A stretch of DNA of 28,047 bases from the NCBI RefSeq assembly GCF_001039355.2, contig NW_019775691.1:822361-850407 (forward strand), in the 5' to 3' direction. The notes below the pieces were generated by a model, which saw only the letters and a program-made list of their open reading frames with translations, was not told where the DNA came from and did not search any database. The stretch is from Lingula anatina (taxonomy: Eukaryota > Brachiopoda > Lingulata > Lingulida > Lingulidae). This document shows, in pieces, positions 1 through 10,400 of this stretch (within the stretch, counting starts at the first letter, position 1; the number at the start of each line of letters is the position of its first letter). The position numbers were made by a program, and so were the translations under genes.

Positions 1-23
1 TTTTTTTTTTTTTTTTTTTTTTT
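1..23. repeat. Homopolymer T run
   Basis: Twenty-three T residues form the left edge of the window. This is either a genomic poly-T tract (poly-A on the minus strand) or a place where sequence quality falls. No gene depends on it. Confidence 0.9.
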
Positions 24-240
24 GAGAACGGGCGAAAATCCGTGCGCGCGCAGGATGTCATCCATAAAATTAAAAAAGTGTGGCCTAAGGTTTAAAAAAA
101 ATACAAAAAGGATTTCCGATTTTGCATCATTGCAATGTGCATGCACATTTTTTATTACCATGTCTAACGTATGCTTGTTAAAAGCATTCCCACAATGTTA
201 TCAAAACATGACTCAGTGTCAGTTATACATGCACTTAAAC

Positions 241-373
241 CCCCTTTACACTGGACGGCGTCCTTTCTGCGTCCTTTGTGCGATCGTGAAACTGCATGGC
301 ATCGCTGTAGTCGTAAAAATGAGGCACAAACATCGATTTGGCTGCAGAATGAATGCTTAGTGATCGGCCAGAG
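241..373 (+). mobile_element. Truncated MITE-like element (left part only)
   Basis: This stretch matches the left part of the element at 26252-26473, beginning with the same terminal motif CCCTTTACACTGGACGG. It continues with the same order of landmarks (a ...TCCTTTGTG... segment, a GAGGCACAA segment and a GCAGAATGAATGCT segment) and stops after GGCCAGA. The right inverted terminus found in the other copy is missing, so this is a fragment of a non-autonomous DNA transposon. No protein is encoded; the open frames across it are accidental. Confidence 0.75.
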
Positions 374-740
374 ATAATAACGATAATAACCACACCAGGC
401 ACGCTTCAGATAGACTTTTATTTAAGGAGTTTTGTCGTCTTTAAGGTTTAGATGGGGAATTATGACATATACATTGTAGGGTAAATATACAAATGTGCTG
501 TATTTTCAGATTCTCGCAGTATACCTTTGAAGCTAAGTAAACAAAGCATATAGGCACGAAATAGTTATCAAATACATCTCTGCTTTCTTTGATACTTTTT
601 TATACAAAAATATATGGCTTGATCATGGTCATTCATTAAAATATTGATATCGAAGTACGTAGAAAGGAATGAAACACCGTCTCTGCTGCGAGAGCTTGCA
701 TGGGTTTGTATGTCATTCTTTTCGTGTTTCTGCCCGGCGT
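374..740. other. 3' flank of the ankyrin-death gene
   Basis: AT-rich sequence downstream of the minus-strand gene. It holds a candidate polyadenylation signal (417-422, minus strand). No other gene or repeat was recognised here. Confidence 0.5.
417..422 (-). terminator. Candidate polyadenylation signal for the ankyrin-death gene
   Basis: TTTATT on the + strand reads AATAAA on the minus strand, about 320 bases past the stop codon of the minus-strand gene. The hexamer is common in AT-rich DNA, so this is only a plausible 3' end. Confidence 0.35.
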
Positions 741-2303
741 CTACGGTGCACTGGAAAACTGGTTTACCTGTCGAGAACTATACATGTCCAACTTATGACG
801 ACACTCTCTCCGGTTGATGACGTAAGAGGTATGGCACACGTAACAAAGTGGGCCTGTTTTGTTCCATATAAACATATTCCTGGCTAACTGCTCTACCTTT
901 TGAGAAACATACTTGTGGCGACATCTATGTAAGCATCGCGCCAGGGCCCATGCTGTGGCGTCCTTGCCGTGGTACAGCTTCCACTGCAGCAGGCTTTGGA
1001 ATGCTTGTTCCTTTTTACTCCGGGGAAATTCTTGGAGGATATCTTTAATTTTCTTCTCCATAAGCTTAGGCTTTACAAATTTAAGCTCTCGGGCCAAGAA
1101 GATCCAGTCCTCCGCCATGTCTCCGGAAACTTCATTGAAAAGACGCAGCAGAGCCGCCTCGTAGTGGTCGACCCGCACCATGTTTAGGCCTTCTGTTAGG
1201 AGGGCCACAGCGTTCTCCTGTTCGCACACCTGGGCTAGATACTCCGGCGTTTTCAAGGAAGCATCTTGAGCGGTTGTGTCAGCACCATACTCCAGGAGTA
1301 GTTTGATGACGTCCGTCTGACCAAATGTTGAAGCGCAGTGTAGTGGCGTCCAGCCGTCTTTCGAACGTATCTCGGCGTCGGCTGCGGCCAAAAGAAGATC
1401 GGACACGATGTCCCTGGCTCCGATCTGCGCCGCCGCGTGTAGAGGTGCCCAACCCATGGCGTCCTCTTGGCTGTTAACTGCTGCCTTGGCTTTCAACAGG
1501 GCACGCACCACAGCTCTGTGCCCCTTGTAGCACGCTTTGAGCAGACAACTCCAGCCGGCTCTGTCGGTGTTGTTTGCGTCTGCTCCAGCGTTCAGCAGCC
1601 GCTTTACCACTCTGTCGTGTCCATTCTGGGACGCCAACCACAGGGCAGAGAACCCCTCAGGACTCATAAGATGGACGTCCGCGCCCGCTGATAATAGTGC
1701 ACACACGACGCCATGGTGACCGCCTGATGAAGCCGCGAATAGGCTGCTGACGCCATCACTGGTGACCATGTCGACGCTGGCACCTGCACGGATTAACTCC
1801 TCCACGATCTCTGTGTGACCGCCCTGTGACGCCAGGAACAGCGCGCCGCCGCCATATTTGTCCTGTCTGTCCACAGATGCTCCGTGCTGCAGCAGCAGTC
1901 TCACCGTGTCCCTGCGGTCGTTGTCTGCAGCCAGTATGAGTGCAGTGGCGTTGTCAGGACCTGCAAAATCAACGTCTGCCCCGCCTTGGACCAGCATAGC
2001 CGCCATGTCTGTCTCCCCCATACTGGCAGCTACCAGGAGAGGGGGACATGTCTCTTTGCTGTCCTGGCAGTTAACGTCTACGCGGTACGTTAGGAATAAT
2101 TCTATGAATTCCTTGAGACCTGCTCTGACGGCCTCCAGCAGCGCCACTTGGCCGTGTCTTGTGGGTTTGCAGACGACAGTGGAGGCGTCCCAGTCCTCGG
2201 CGTTTTCCTCAGCCTGCGCCGCCAGGAGAAACTCAGCCTGCGCCAAGTCATTTTCTGCAATGGCGGCAACCAAGCCCTCTCGGGTCTTCTCATTTGTGTC
2301 CAT
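741..2303 (-). CDS. Ankyrin-repeat protein with C-terminal death domain (intronless)
   Basis: A 520-residue reading frame without introns. The start codon sits in a very good Kozak context (GCCATGG). An N-terminal helical segment (about 1-45) precedes nine to ten ankyrin repeats over residues 50-371, with canonical TPLH/ALxLA, GH/GQ and LLxxGAD signatures (for example GWTPLHCAS at 317-325 and LLLEYGAD at 335-342). Residues about 383-474 look like a death domain: the LARELKF segment, a DILQEFP helix, EQAFQSLLQW and a final ALARCLHR..YVSQKVEQL helix follow the usual order. The last 45 residues carry C487-x2-C490-x10-C501-x-H503, a possible small metal site. Death domains bind other death domains, so by family a signalling scaffold or adaptor is likely, in innate immunity or apoptosis; the partner is unknown. 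Neighbours give no functional clue. An upstream non-coding exon cannot be excluded. Confidence 0.88.
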   Translation of the reverse strand: MDTNEKTREGLVAAIAENDLAQAEFLLAAQAEENAEDWDASTVVCKPTRHGQVALLEAVRAGLKEFIELFLTYRVDVNCQDSKETCPPLLVAASMGETDMAAMLVQGGADVDFAGPDNATALILAADNDRRDTVRLLLQHGASVDRQDKYGGGALFLASQGGHTEIVEELIRAGASVDMVTSDGVSSLFAASSGGHHGVVCALLSAGADVHLMSPEGFSALWLASQNGHDRVVKRLLNAGADANNTDRAGWSCLLKACYKGHRAVVRALLKAKAAVNSQEDAMGWAPLHAAAQIGARDIVSDLLLAAADAEIRSKDGWTPLHCASTFGQTDVIKLLLEYGADTTAQDASLKTPEYLAQVCEQENAVALLTEGLNMVRVDHYEAALLRLFNEVSGDMAEDWIFLARELKFVKPKLMEKKIKDILQEFPRSKKEQAFQSLLQWKLYHGKDATAWALARCLHRCRHKYVSQKVEQLARNMFIWNKTGPLCYVCHTSYVINRRECRHKLDMYSSRQVNQFSSAP

Positions 2304-3111
2304 GGCAAGGAAGAGTCCGTAGTTTTTTTAATAATGTGCCAAAAGTTGGTTTGGTTGTTGAAATTAAGGGCCCTTTAATGGTACGCCATCATAAAAAAAA
2401 AAATTAAAATACGAACATAGTTTCGTGCTCGACTTCGTCGTTTGGGATACCTTCCTAAAAAGCACGTGTCTATTTCGTTAACAAGGTAATGTCATTGAAT
2501 TGAGTATAATTTCAGAAGTCTCCGTCTGTCCTACGGATACCTGTGTGTTAGATACAGCTAATAGAATACAGCAGGGAGCCGTCTGCTGGCCGGTGTCTTC
2601 AGTGGAGGGCTGTGATAACTAAAACCAACAGCCGTGCGTCCACACAGAGGGTACCTGATTGTGTTCAGTATTGATTCCCTATATATCGGCAACTGGCTGA
2701 GGGTCGGAGAGAATTTTATGATTTCATGTAATTGTATTGACGGTGTATTGATTCCCTATATCTTTGCAGTATTAGGTGGATGTGGGCCATGAAAAAAGTG
2801 GCGTGTTTCTGAACTAACTGCAGGGGTATGGTTGCCATCGACTGGTCCCACAGATTGGTCCCAGGGATAAAATATAACATGCGTTGCTGTACATTACAGA
2901 TTTTCAAACTCTGCACTCTGTATTTAATGCCAAACGAGGCCGCTTTGTAATAAAGTAAAATAATTTTACTGTTTGGCTGTTATAAGGCGAGAGCAGCGAA
3001 AATAAATAATAAAAAATAGCAAAAGTTAGGCCTATATCGTGCTGAATTTCGAACTCCATCTGCCTTTTCATCAATCAAAGCTTAGCGAATTTAAATTTAA
3101 AGAAAATTTAA
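2304..3111. other. Intergenic region upstream of the ankyrin-death gene
   Basis: AT-rich DNA that must contain the promoter of the minus-strand gene, but no clear TATA box or initiator stands out. A 17-bp direct repeat (GTATTGATTCCCTATAT) occurs at 2668-2684 and 2745-2761. The open frames in this stretch lack any family resemblance. Confidence 0.5.
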
Positions 3112-3442
3112 AGGGATAACAACTGTTCATTTTGGCCAAAAAATGAATTTTCCCATACTTACCAATGGTTAATGAATCCACTTCTACATTCAAAGATAGT
3201 CCCTAGTTTTTTTCTGAAAAGTTTGTTTCTTTGTTTTTCGTAATAATCTCTTAAGAGATTATTACAGAGTATAGCCATCTATCGAGGTCACATATGGTCT
3301 GATGACAAGCACAGATTTCAGATTAATTTCTATAACTGCCGTTTTTGTGGTAAAATAGACTATATTATAGGCCTATTTCTATGCGTTGTTTATAGTGTAT
3401 TTATTGTGAAATATGGATCCCATACGAAGAGTTGTTATCCCT
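3112..3442. mobile_element. TTAA-flanked MITE, copy A
   Basis: The element has inverted termini, AGGGATAACAAC at the left and GTTGTTATCCCT at the right. TTAA lies directly outside both ends (3108-3111 and 3443-3446), the target duplication used by piggyBac-type transposases. A related element of nearly the same length is at 14117-14444 in opposite orientation. Near the middle lies a perfect 26-bp palindrome (3239-3264) centred on CTTAAG. It encodes nothing, so it would depend on a transposase made elsewhere. Assignment to the piggyBac group rests only on TTAA and the termini. Confidence 0.8.
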
Positions 3443-4248
3443 TTAAGTTCGTCAGATCAGGGAATTATATCGGACCCGATATAATTCCGAAATAATTTCC
3501 TGTTCAGATATCGGTGGAAAATATATATATACGAACTTTTTTTTATATATCATAGTGGGTTCCAGGCAAATATGCGTTTTATTATTAGTAGTATTATTAC
3601 TATTTTTACCAAAGCCTCCAAGAACATTTACATGAAAAAAAAAAAAAAAAAAAAAAACGTCGCAAAATTATCATCATGTGTCAGGCCTGCTGCAGGTATC
3701 GACGATCAGGGTCCTCTATTTTCAGTCGATTGGATGAGCTCGTTATTCTACAGTTGTTCATTTGTTGCCAAGTCATTAAGGCTATCAATGTATGATGTTC
3801 TTTGTCTTCCTCTACTTCTTCTCCCCTCAATATTTTCCCACTGAGTACCAGCTCGTTTTTATTCCGGCTTTCATATGAGAAATAAAAATGCAATAACTGT
3901 AGGCCTACGCATACGTCGAAAATACTAGCTATAGGTACTGTCGGGTTGAGCTGATTTTGTAACTTGGTCGGCGTTTTAACCAAACCTTGAACATTATGTC
4001 CAAGACCAAACAAAATCCCCAAGCACTGACATAGACGCTAGCGCTGACATAGACGTTAGACAAACCACAGAACAAACACAATGATCAGAGTGTTTCTTAG
4101 AGTGACAGTAACAATGAAAATTATATGAACATAATTCAGATTGGGTAAATGAATTAAATGAAAAGTCACAGCTAATAATTTATCGTAAAATATAAAAATA
4201 TTTTGTCGGCATTCACACAGAAATACTACCAAATGTGGCTTGTCTTGG
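3443..4248. other. Intergenic region before IPO5
   Basis: AT-rich spacer with a 23-base poly-A run at about 3634-3656 and a small direct repeat (CTGACATAGACG twice near 4026-4055). Open frames on both strands here show no recognisable family and no Kozak or splice support. Nothing else was identified. Confidence 0.5.
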
Positions 4249-4328
4249 CGTAAACCCGGAAACGAAAAAATCGCGGGAAGTGAAAGGTCAGAGGTGAAAT
4301 ATCTCTCTATCAAGATTAAAATGGCGGC
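4249..4328 (+). promoter_or_regulatory. Proximal IPO5 promoter and 5' UTR with ETS- and YY1-like motifs
   Basis: The 70 bases before the start codon contain CCGGAA (4256-4261) and GGGAAGTG (4275-4282), both ETS-like, and a GCGGGAA E2F-like core. The start codon lies inside AAAATGGCGGC (4318-4328), which is the YY1 consensus on the opposite strand. ETS and YY1 sites near the start are typical of TATA-less housekeeping promoters in animals. The transcription start itself cannot be located from sequence. Confidence 0.5.
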
Positions 4329-4401
4329 CGACCAGCAGCAGTTTGAGGCTTTGCTGCAGAGCCTACTTAGTACAGAAAATAAAACACGATCGCAAGCAGA
4401 G
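4321..4401 (+). CDS. IPO5: IPO5 coding exon 1
   Basis: Residues 1-27, starting [17 protein letters not shown], the N-terminal HEAT helix of the family. The ATG follows A at -3 and precedes G at +4. Donor GAG|gtgagt, phase 0. Confidence 0.95.
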
Positions 4402-7400
4402 GTGAGTTTTATCATGTATGTTACTTGAACTATCAGTCGTGTGAGTTAAAAGCACTTGTAGGTCTCTGAAGGCGACAAATGAAGTCTCGTGTGGAAGGCA
4501 GTCTCCCACGCTCACACGTGTGTGTGTGGGCTGTTCTCTGTAGATATGGTGCGTTGAAGTGAAGCGTAGTGTCGTAGTTGGATTTTGTGAAGGGTGTCCT
4601 TCTAACCATGTTCTGTACGTGGTATAAGTTATACAATACCGTAAATAAATATAATAATGGTCAGAGTTTTCTCAAATATTTCCGATATCTTTCACCCTGT
4701 ATTGTGGTTTACCCGCTGTGAAGATCCACAGCTAGAGAGCAGGGCGAGCTAAAAGAAATATGTGAGTCAGCTGACTCAGCTCACGGGTTGAGGGATGCCT
4801 GTTGGAGAGCTGTGCAGTTTTAATACCAGCCACACACTGCCATATTTGTGTCTAATTATTATACCCAATACCTGCTCCAATACCAGCTTGGTCTTGACTG
4901 GCGAAAATTTTAAAGTTTTTTTCTGCTTTTTGGAAGGGGAGATGTAGTTGTCTGCTCTGTTATATTATCCATTAAACATGTTTTAATGGAATTATTTATC
5001 TGGAACAGGATATTGATATTCTAGTATTGTGGTCTTTTTGGGTTTGATTTCTAGCTCCTTCTGTTCCTTGCTTATATGTTGTACTGTAGTATGTTGATTT
5101 GACTGTCACTCATGATTTCTACCAAGGTCCTCAAATATAATAAAACAGGCCCAGGTGCAAAAATAAGAAAGAAGCATATTTGAAAGTCAGGCGTTTCTTT
5201 TCTAAGGAACTGATTGTGGGTATTTTGGGATGTCTTGATTTTTGGTTATTTTTCTGGACCCATTTATATCCCTGTGTAAAATATATACATTGTAAAAATT
5301 AGCATATCTTGTTGCTTATTGTGAGAGAAGACTTAAAAAATAGTCAGGTATTTTGTGTGTGGTGGAGGTGAGAGATATTTTCCATACTCTGTCCGGTATT
5401 TAAGATGTTTTATTGTTTCTCTTTTCCAGGAAGCCTATGAAGCAATCACCATACAGAGTAAACTGCCTCTGTTGTTGACAACAGTAAAGAATGGAAATAC
5501 AGGTGTCGAGGTATGGAATGTGTGTGCGTGTGTGAGGTATGTGATGTTGGGAGGAAAACGAATATTGAGGGGGTATGTATGGTAGGAGTGCTTGAGAAAG
5601 TTGAGATAATAAACTACCAGTGCTTGTCAAGTGAATTATATGTGTAGGAATATCAGAGGACATGTATATGGCCCTGTACTGTGTTTTTATAAGCGCTGCA
5701 TGTATCAATCTGTTACAGGTACGCACTATGGCGGCAGTGCTGCTACGTCGTTTGTTTACAACGTCATTTGAAGATTGGTGGCCTGCATTACCGGAGGACA
5801 TTCGAGGTGTAATGAAAGAACAGCTCCTGTTGGCTATTCAAGGCGAGTCCATGCAGCCAGTCCGTAAGAAAATCTGTGATGCCGTGGCAGAGTTTTCTAG
5901 ATGTCTAATAGGTATGTCTGACCAGGGCCCCGTATCTCGAAAGCATCGTGTATTTGCGAATCGTTATATCAAATAGAGGCTACAATGTATTATATGGGAC
6001 GAGTATGGGCGAGTTATGGAATGGAGACGCTTGCGCACGTGTGCAACACAGTGAAACTTTCGAGATACGGGGCCCAAGGCTTCTATCACAGCTCTTTACA
6101 TTGTGACATGATGGAACAACAAGACATGCCAGACATGTGCTGAATGGTTAAAGAAATAACTTTTTAAAGGGTTTGTCCATGTCTCAGTTTATATGCGCTC
6201 TGAAAAAACTGATACCAAATTTTATTACAGGACACTTAATACTTTTTTTCAGATGAAGAGGGTAACAACCAATGGCCGGAAGTCCTCAAGTTTATGTTTG
6301 ACTGTGCCAGCTCTCCTGACCCTGGACTTAAAGAGGGTGCACTTCATATTTTCTGGTAAGTTTATGTTTGACTGTGCCAACTTCTCTAACCCAGATCTAA
6401 AAAGAGACTCATTAAGGACTTACAAAAATCTTTTATTGATTTCAGCGCTGTGCCTGGCATATTTGGTAACCAGCAATCACACTACATAGATGTCATCAAG
6501 CAGATGTTACACCAGTGTATACATGATCAGGGCAGTCGGGAGGTAAGTGTCTACATGGTCAGGGCAGTCAGGAGGTAAGTGTATACATGATCAGGGCAGT
6601 CGGGAGGTAAGTGTCTACATGGTCAGGGCAGTCGGGAGGTAAGTGTATACATGATCAGGGCAGTTAGGATGCAAGTATATATACAGCCATCTGACATGTA
6701 TATTGTCTCTGTGTTCTTGATTTATCCATTTCTATAAATATTTTAAAAAATGATTTAACATCCAATGTTGCAACTGTTTCAGGTAAGGTATGAAGCTATC
6801 CGTGCAGCAACCTCATTTTTGATGTCCAATGAGAAGGAAGATCACTTGTTATCTCATTTCCGTGATCTACTGCCTGGAATTGTGGAGGTATGTCATAAGT
6901 CTTATTTAACACAGCCTCAACCAACACAATCACTGCTCTCAGTCTCAACTAACACAATCTCTGCTTTCATCCTCAGTCTACACAATCTCACATTAAACAC
7001 GCTGTCACAGCTAACACACAATCAGGCCTTTCACACTATCATAGCTGACACACTGTCACACCTAACACACTGTCACATATAACAATATCACAGCTAACAC
7101 AATATCTGCTTTCATTCTCAACCAACACAATCTCTGCACTGTTGTCACATTTAACACACTGTCACACCTAACACACTCGCAGCAAACACAATATCATTGT
7201 AAACTCCCACATTGGTGTTCCAGGGAGTGACCCAGAGCATACAACAAGGCACAGACGACAGCATTCTGAAGTGTTTGATAGACCTGGCGGAGAACACACC
7301 AAAATACCTGCGCAGTCAGCTGGAGACATTGTTTGGATTGTGTCTCAAGGTGAGTGGGTTATGGCACTGGTGTTACAGTGTTTTATGTCACATGTAAAAT

Positions 7401-10400
7401 AATTGTTTTATTGCTTCATGTTTGTTATTTTATGTCTGACAGAATAGAGCACAAGTATACTATGAAAAAGGTCTCTAAATAGGATGATGAAATAGAATCA
7501 TTCTTTATTAGATTATGCTTTGATCCATCTCCTATGAATCTTGGTCATGTGAACCTGAGGGCTTAAAATAGCTTCATGTTTTCTTAGCATTGAATTCCGA
7601 CGGGAAATCACTGTTTGTGTTATGGAAGTTCATAGTTGGTGGACCAAACCTTCCATGTTTGTGAGGTTGCCTTTGACCTTAGGTTGTTCTGTGTCTATCA
7701 GGTGATATCTGATGCTAACATGGAGGACAACTGGAGACAGCTGGCACTAGAGGTCATTGTCACTCTGTCAGAGACGGCCCCCGCCATGGTCCGGAAATAT
7801 GAGAAGTTTATTCCTTTGTTAGGTGAGTTATACAGCAGAAAGTTTTGTAAATGAAAGGATTGTACAGATAGTTGTGCTTTATTTTTATGGTTTAAAAGTT
7901 GCTTGAATTTTTTAATTCAAGCAACTTTTTTGACAGGAAACACCGATTTCTCACTTTTTAAAGCTCAGATGGTTAAAAGACTCCTGCTACTGAAATTAGC
8001 AATAAAAAGTCTTGTTTAATCAAGTAGCAGATATTAAGAGTAAGCTGTGGTTCTTCCAGTGCCTCAGGTGCTGGCTATGATGGTGGACCTGGAGGAAGAA
8101 GAAGATTGGGCCACGTCAGATGAGGTGGAAGAGGATGATAATGATAGGTAATAGATAATATGCCAACACACCATCACAGCCAACATACTGTACTGTTACA
8201 GCTAACACAATTTACTGTCACAGCCAACACACTGTACTGTTACAGCTAACACAATTTACTGTCACAGCCAACACACTGTACTGTTACAGCTAACACAATT
8301 TACTGTCACAGCCAACACACTGTACTGTCACAACTAACACACTGTACTGTCACAACTAACACAATTTACTGTCACAGCCAACACACTGTACTGTTACAGC
8401 TAACACACTGTACTGTCACAACTAACACACTGTACTGTCACAACTAACACACTGTACTATCACAGCTAACATTATTACACCTAGCAGATTGGTAAATATG
8501 ACCCACAGCCACAACAAATATAAATTTCTCATACCTTTGATTATTGTAATCTTATAATGTAGCTCATGAAGTAATAATGACTTGTTCTACTCCAGTAATG
8601 CCATAGCTGGGGAGAGTGCCCTGGACAGGCTGGCATGTGGGCTGGGAGGAAAGACCATGCTGCCACACATCATAGCCAATGTACCACAGATGTTGAGCAG
8701 TCGTAAGTTACAGCATTAACACATACATTCTGTTGTTAATGATGACATTATAGAAGGTTGTAATTGGAATGATTGTTTCAAATTAGTCAGCTGCCATATT
8801 TTGTGAAAGGGTGCATTCCCATTGAACTATCTTGATTGGTCCAACTCCAGTATATGCAATCATGTTAACAGATTAACATGCCTTCTCTTGTTTATAATCA
8901 CCAGGGAATTCTACTCGACGCCAGGAGGAGGCATGTTAATATGTTTATCTGATTGCATACAGCATGAGTCCCCGCAGAGTTGGATCAATATATGTAACTG
9001 ATAGTTTCATTAAGAATGAGTCCTGAGGTTTCACTACCTGAGTACCATGATATTTTAGTATAACACTGTGTTCTATATCTTCCAGCTGACTGGCGTTACC
9101 GTCATGCAGCACTGATGGCTATTTCGGCCTGTGGGGAAGGTTGTCATAAACAGATGGAACAGATGCTGTCGAATATCCTAGAGGCTGTTCTGCCATACAC
9201 ACACGACCAGGTACGAGATTGGGTGTGAACATTCTAAGTAGGCAATACTGGCATGATTGGAAACAGATATTTTACACCTTGATAACACATATATGTTAAT
9301 AGGACTCTCCTGTTACATTACTGTGATTTACTACAATGGCTCAGCCATTGGTTCCATTTCACAAATGAAAAAGAAAAAAAAAACTTTGAGAGCACAATTC
9401 TCTGCAAGGCAGCTCAATTATTTACAATATTCCACAATAGTGATTTCTTCGCAGCTTTCATCAGTTCTTGTGTAATAACAGTTTGTGTGATAGCCCTTGC
9501 TGTAAATTATAAGCAAGCACTCTTCACATGATTTGTAGAGTTAATATCATGTTGGTGTTCTGTTCCAGCACCCCCGGGTCAGGTACGCGGCCTGCAATGC
9601 CCTGGGTCAGCTGTCCACTGATTTTGGCCCCATGTTCCAGAAGAAATTCCATGCTAAGGTGAGTTTCAAATTTTCATTACCAGGTGGCAGCATTTAAGAA
9701 AAGCTGTAGCGAGACCTTCACTATGTTAGTAAGAGGACCATATGGGAAAGACGCTAATAGATAAATGAATAAGCAAAAAATGTCTGTTGAAAAGCCTGCA
9801 ACTTGCTGCCATAAAGTGTTTTGCATTTCTGAGATATGTGGTCCACGTCTTACTTCAGGTAATACCTGGTATATTGATGGTGTTGGATGACACGGCACAC
9901 CCCCGTGTACAGGCACACGCTGGCGCCGCCCTGGTGAATTTTAGTGAAGACTGCCCCAAGGGTATTTTAGTGCCATACCTGGATACCATCATGGGAAAGT
10001 TAGAGCAGGTTCTGAATGCCAAGTTTAAGGAAGTAAGTCCACATATATCTGAGAGCAGCTAGGTATATGTTGTGTATGTGTTTTTAACCTAGACATTTTG
10101 TGCATTAATGCTAATATTTGCTTACTTCAAAGTAAGTCTACTAGATTAAGATATTTGTCATGTCTAGATTTAGCATGGAAAATATTACAAAGCAGAGATT
10201 GGTGTGAAGATTTTAATTAAGCATAAGCTATGACACATTATTGTAGTTTTTACACTTGGTCATACAGATTGGGCAGCAGTCAGTAATGTGACCTTTTAAA
10301 TACCATAAAAATAATCATTGTAAAGCTAATTGACTGAGACCAGTGAGCTGTGTTATGACATATTGGTTGCTATTTTCAGCTGGTGGAGAAGGGTCAGAAG

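Noticed and set aside
1858-2322. 154-codon + strand frame within the ankyrin-death gene
   Set aside because: Antisense shadow of the repeat-rich coding sequence; the minus-strand frame has clear domain content.
4056-4415. 119-codon minus-strand frame over the IPO5 promoter and exon 1
   Set aside because: It overlaps the real first exon antisense. Its hydrophobic content comes from AT-rich sequence and it has no family match.
5511-5545. Possible sixth donor duplication after exon 2 (second GAG|gtatgt 26 bases on)
   Set aside because: The surrounding similarity is short and inside a GT-rich stretch, so chance cannot be excluded.
5400-5801. 133-codon minus-strand frame over IPO5 exons 2 and 3
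   Set aside because: Antisense shadow of real exons and the intron between them.
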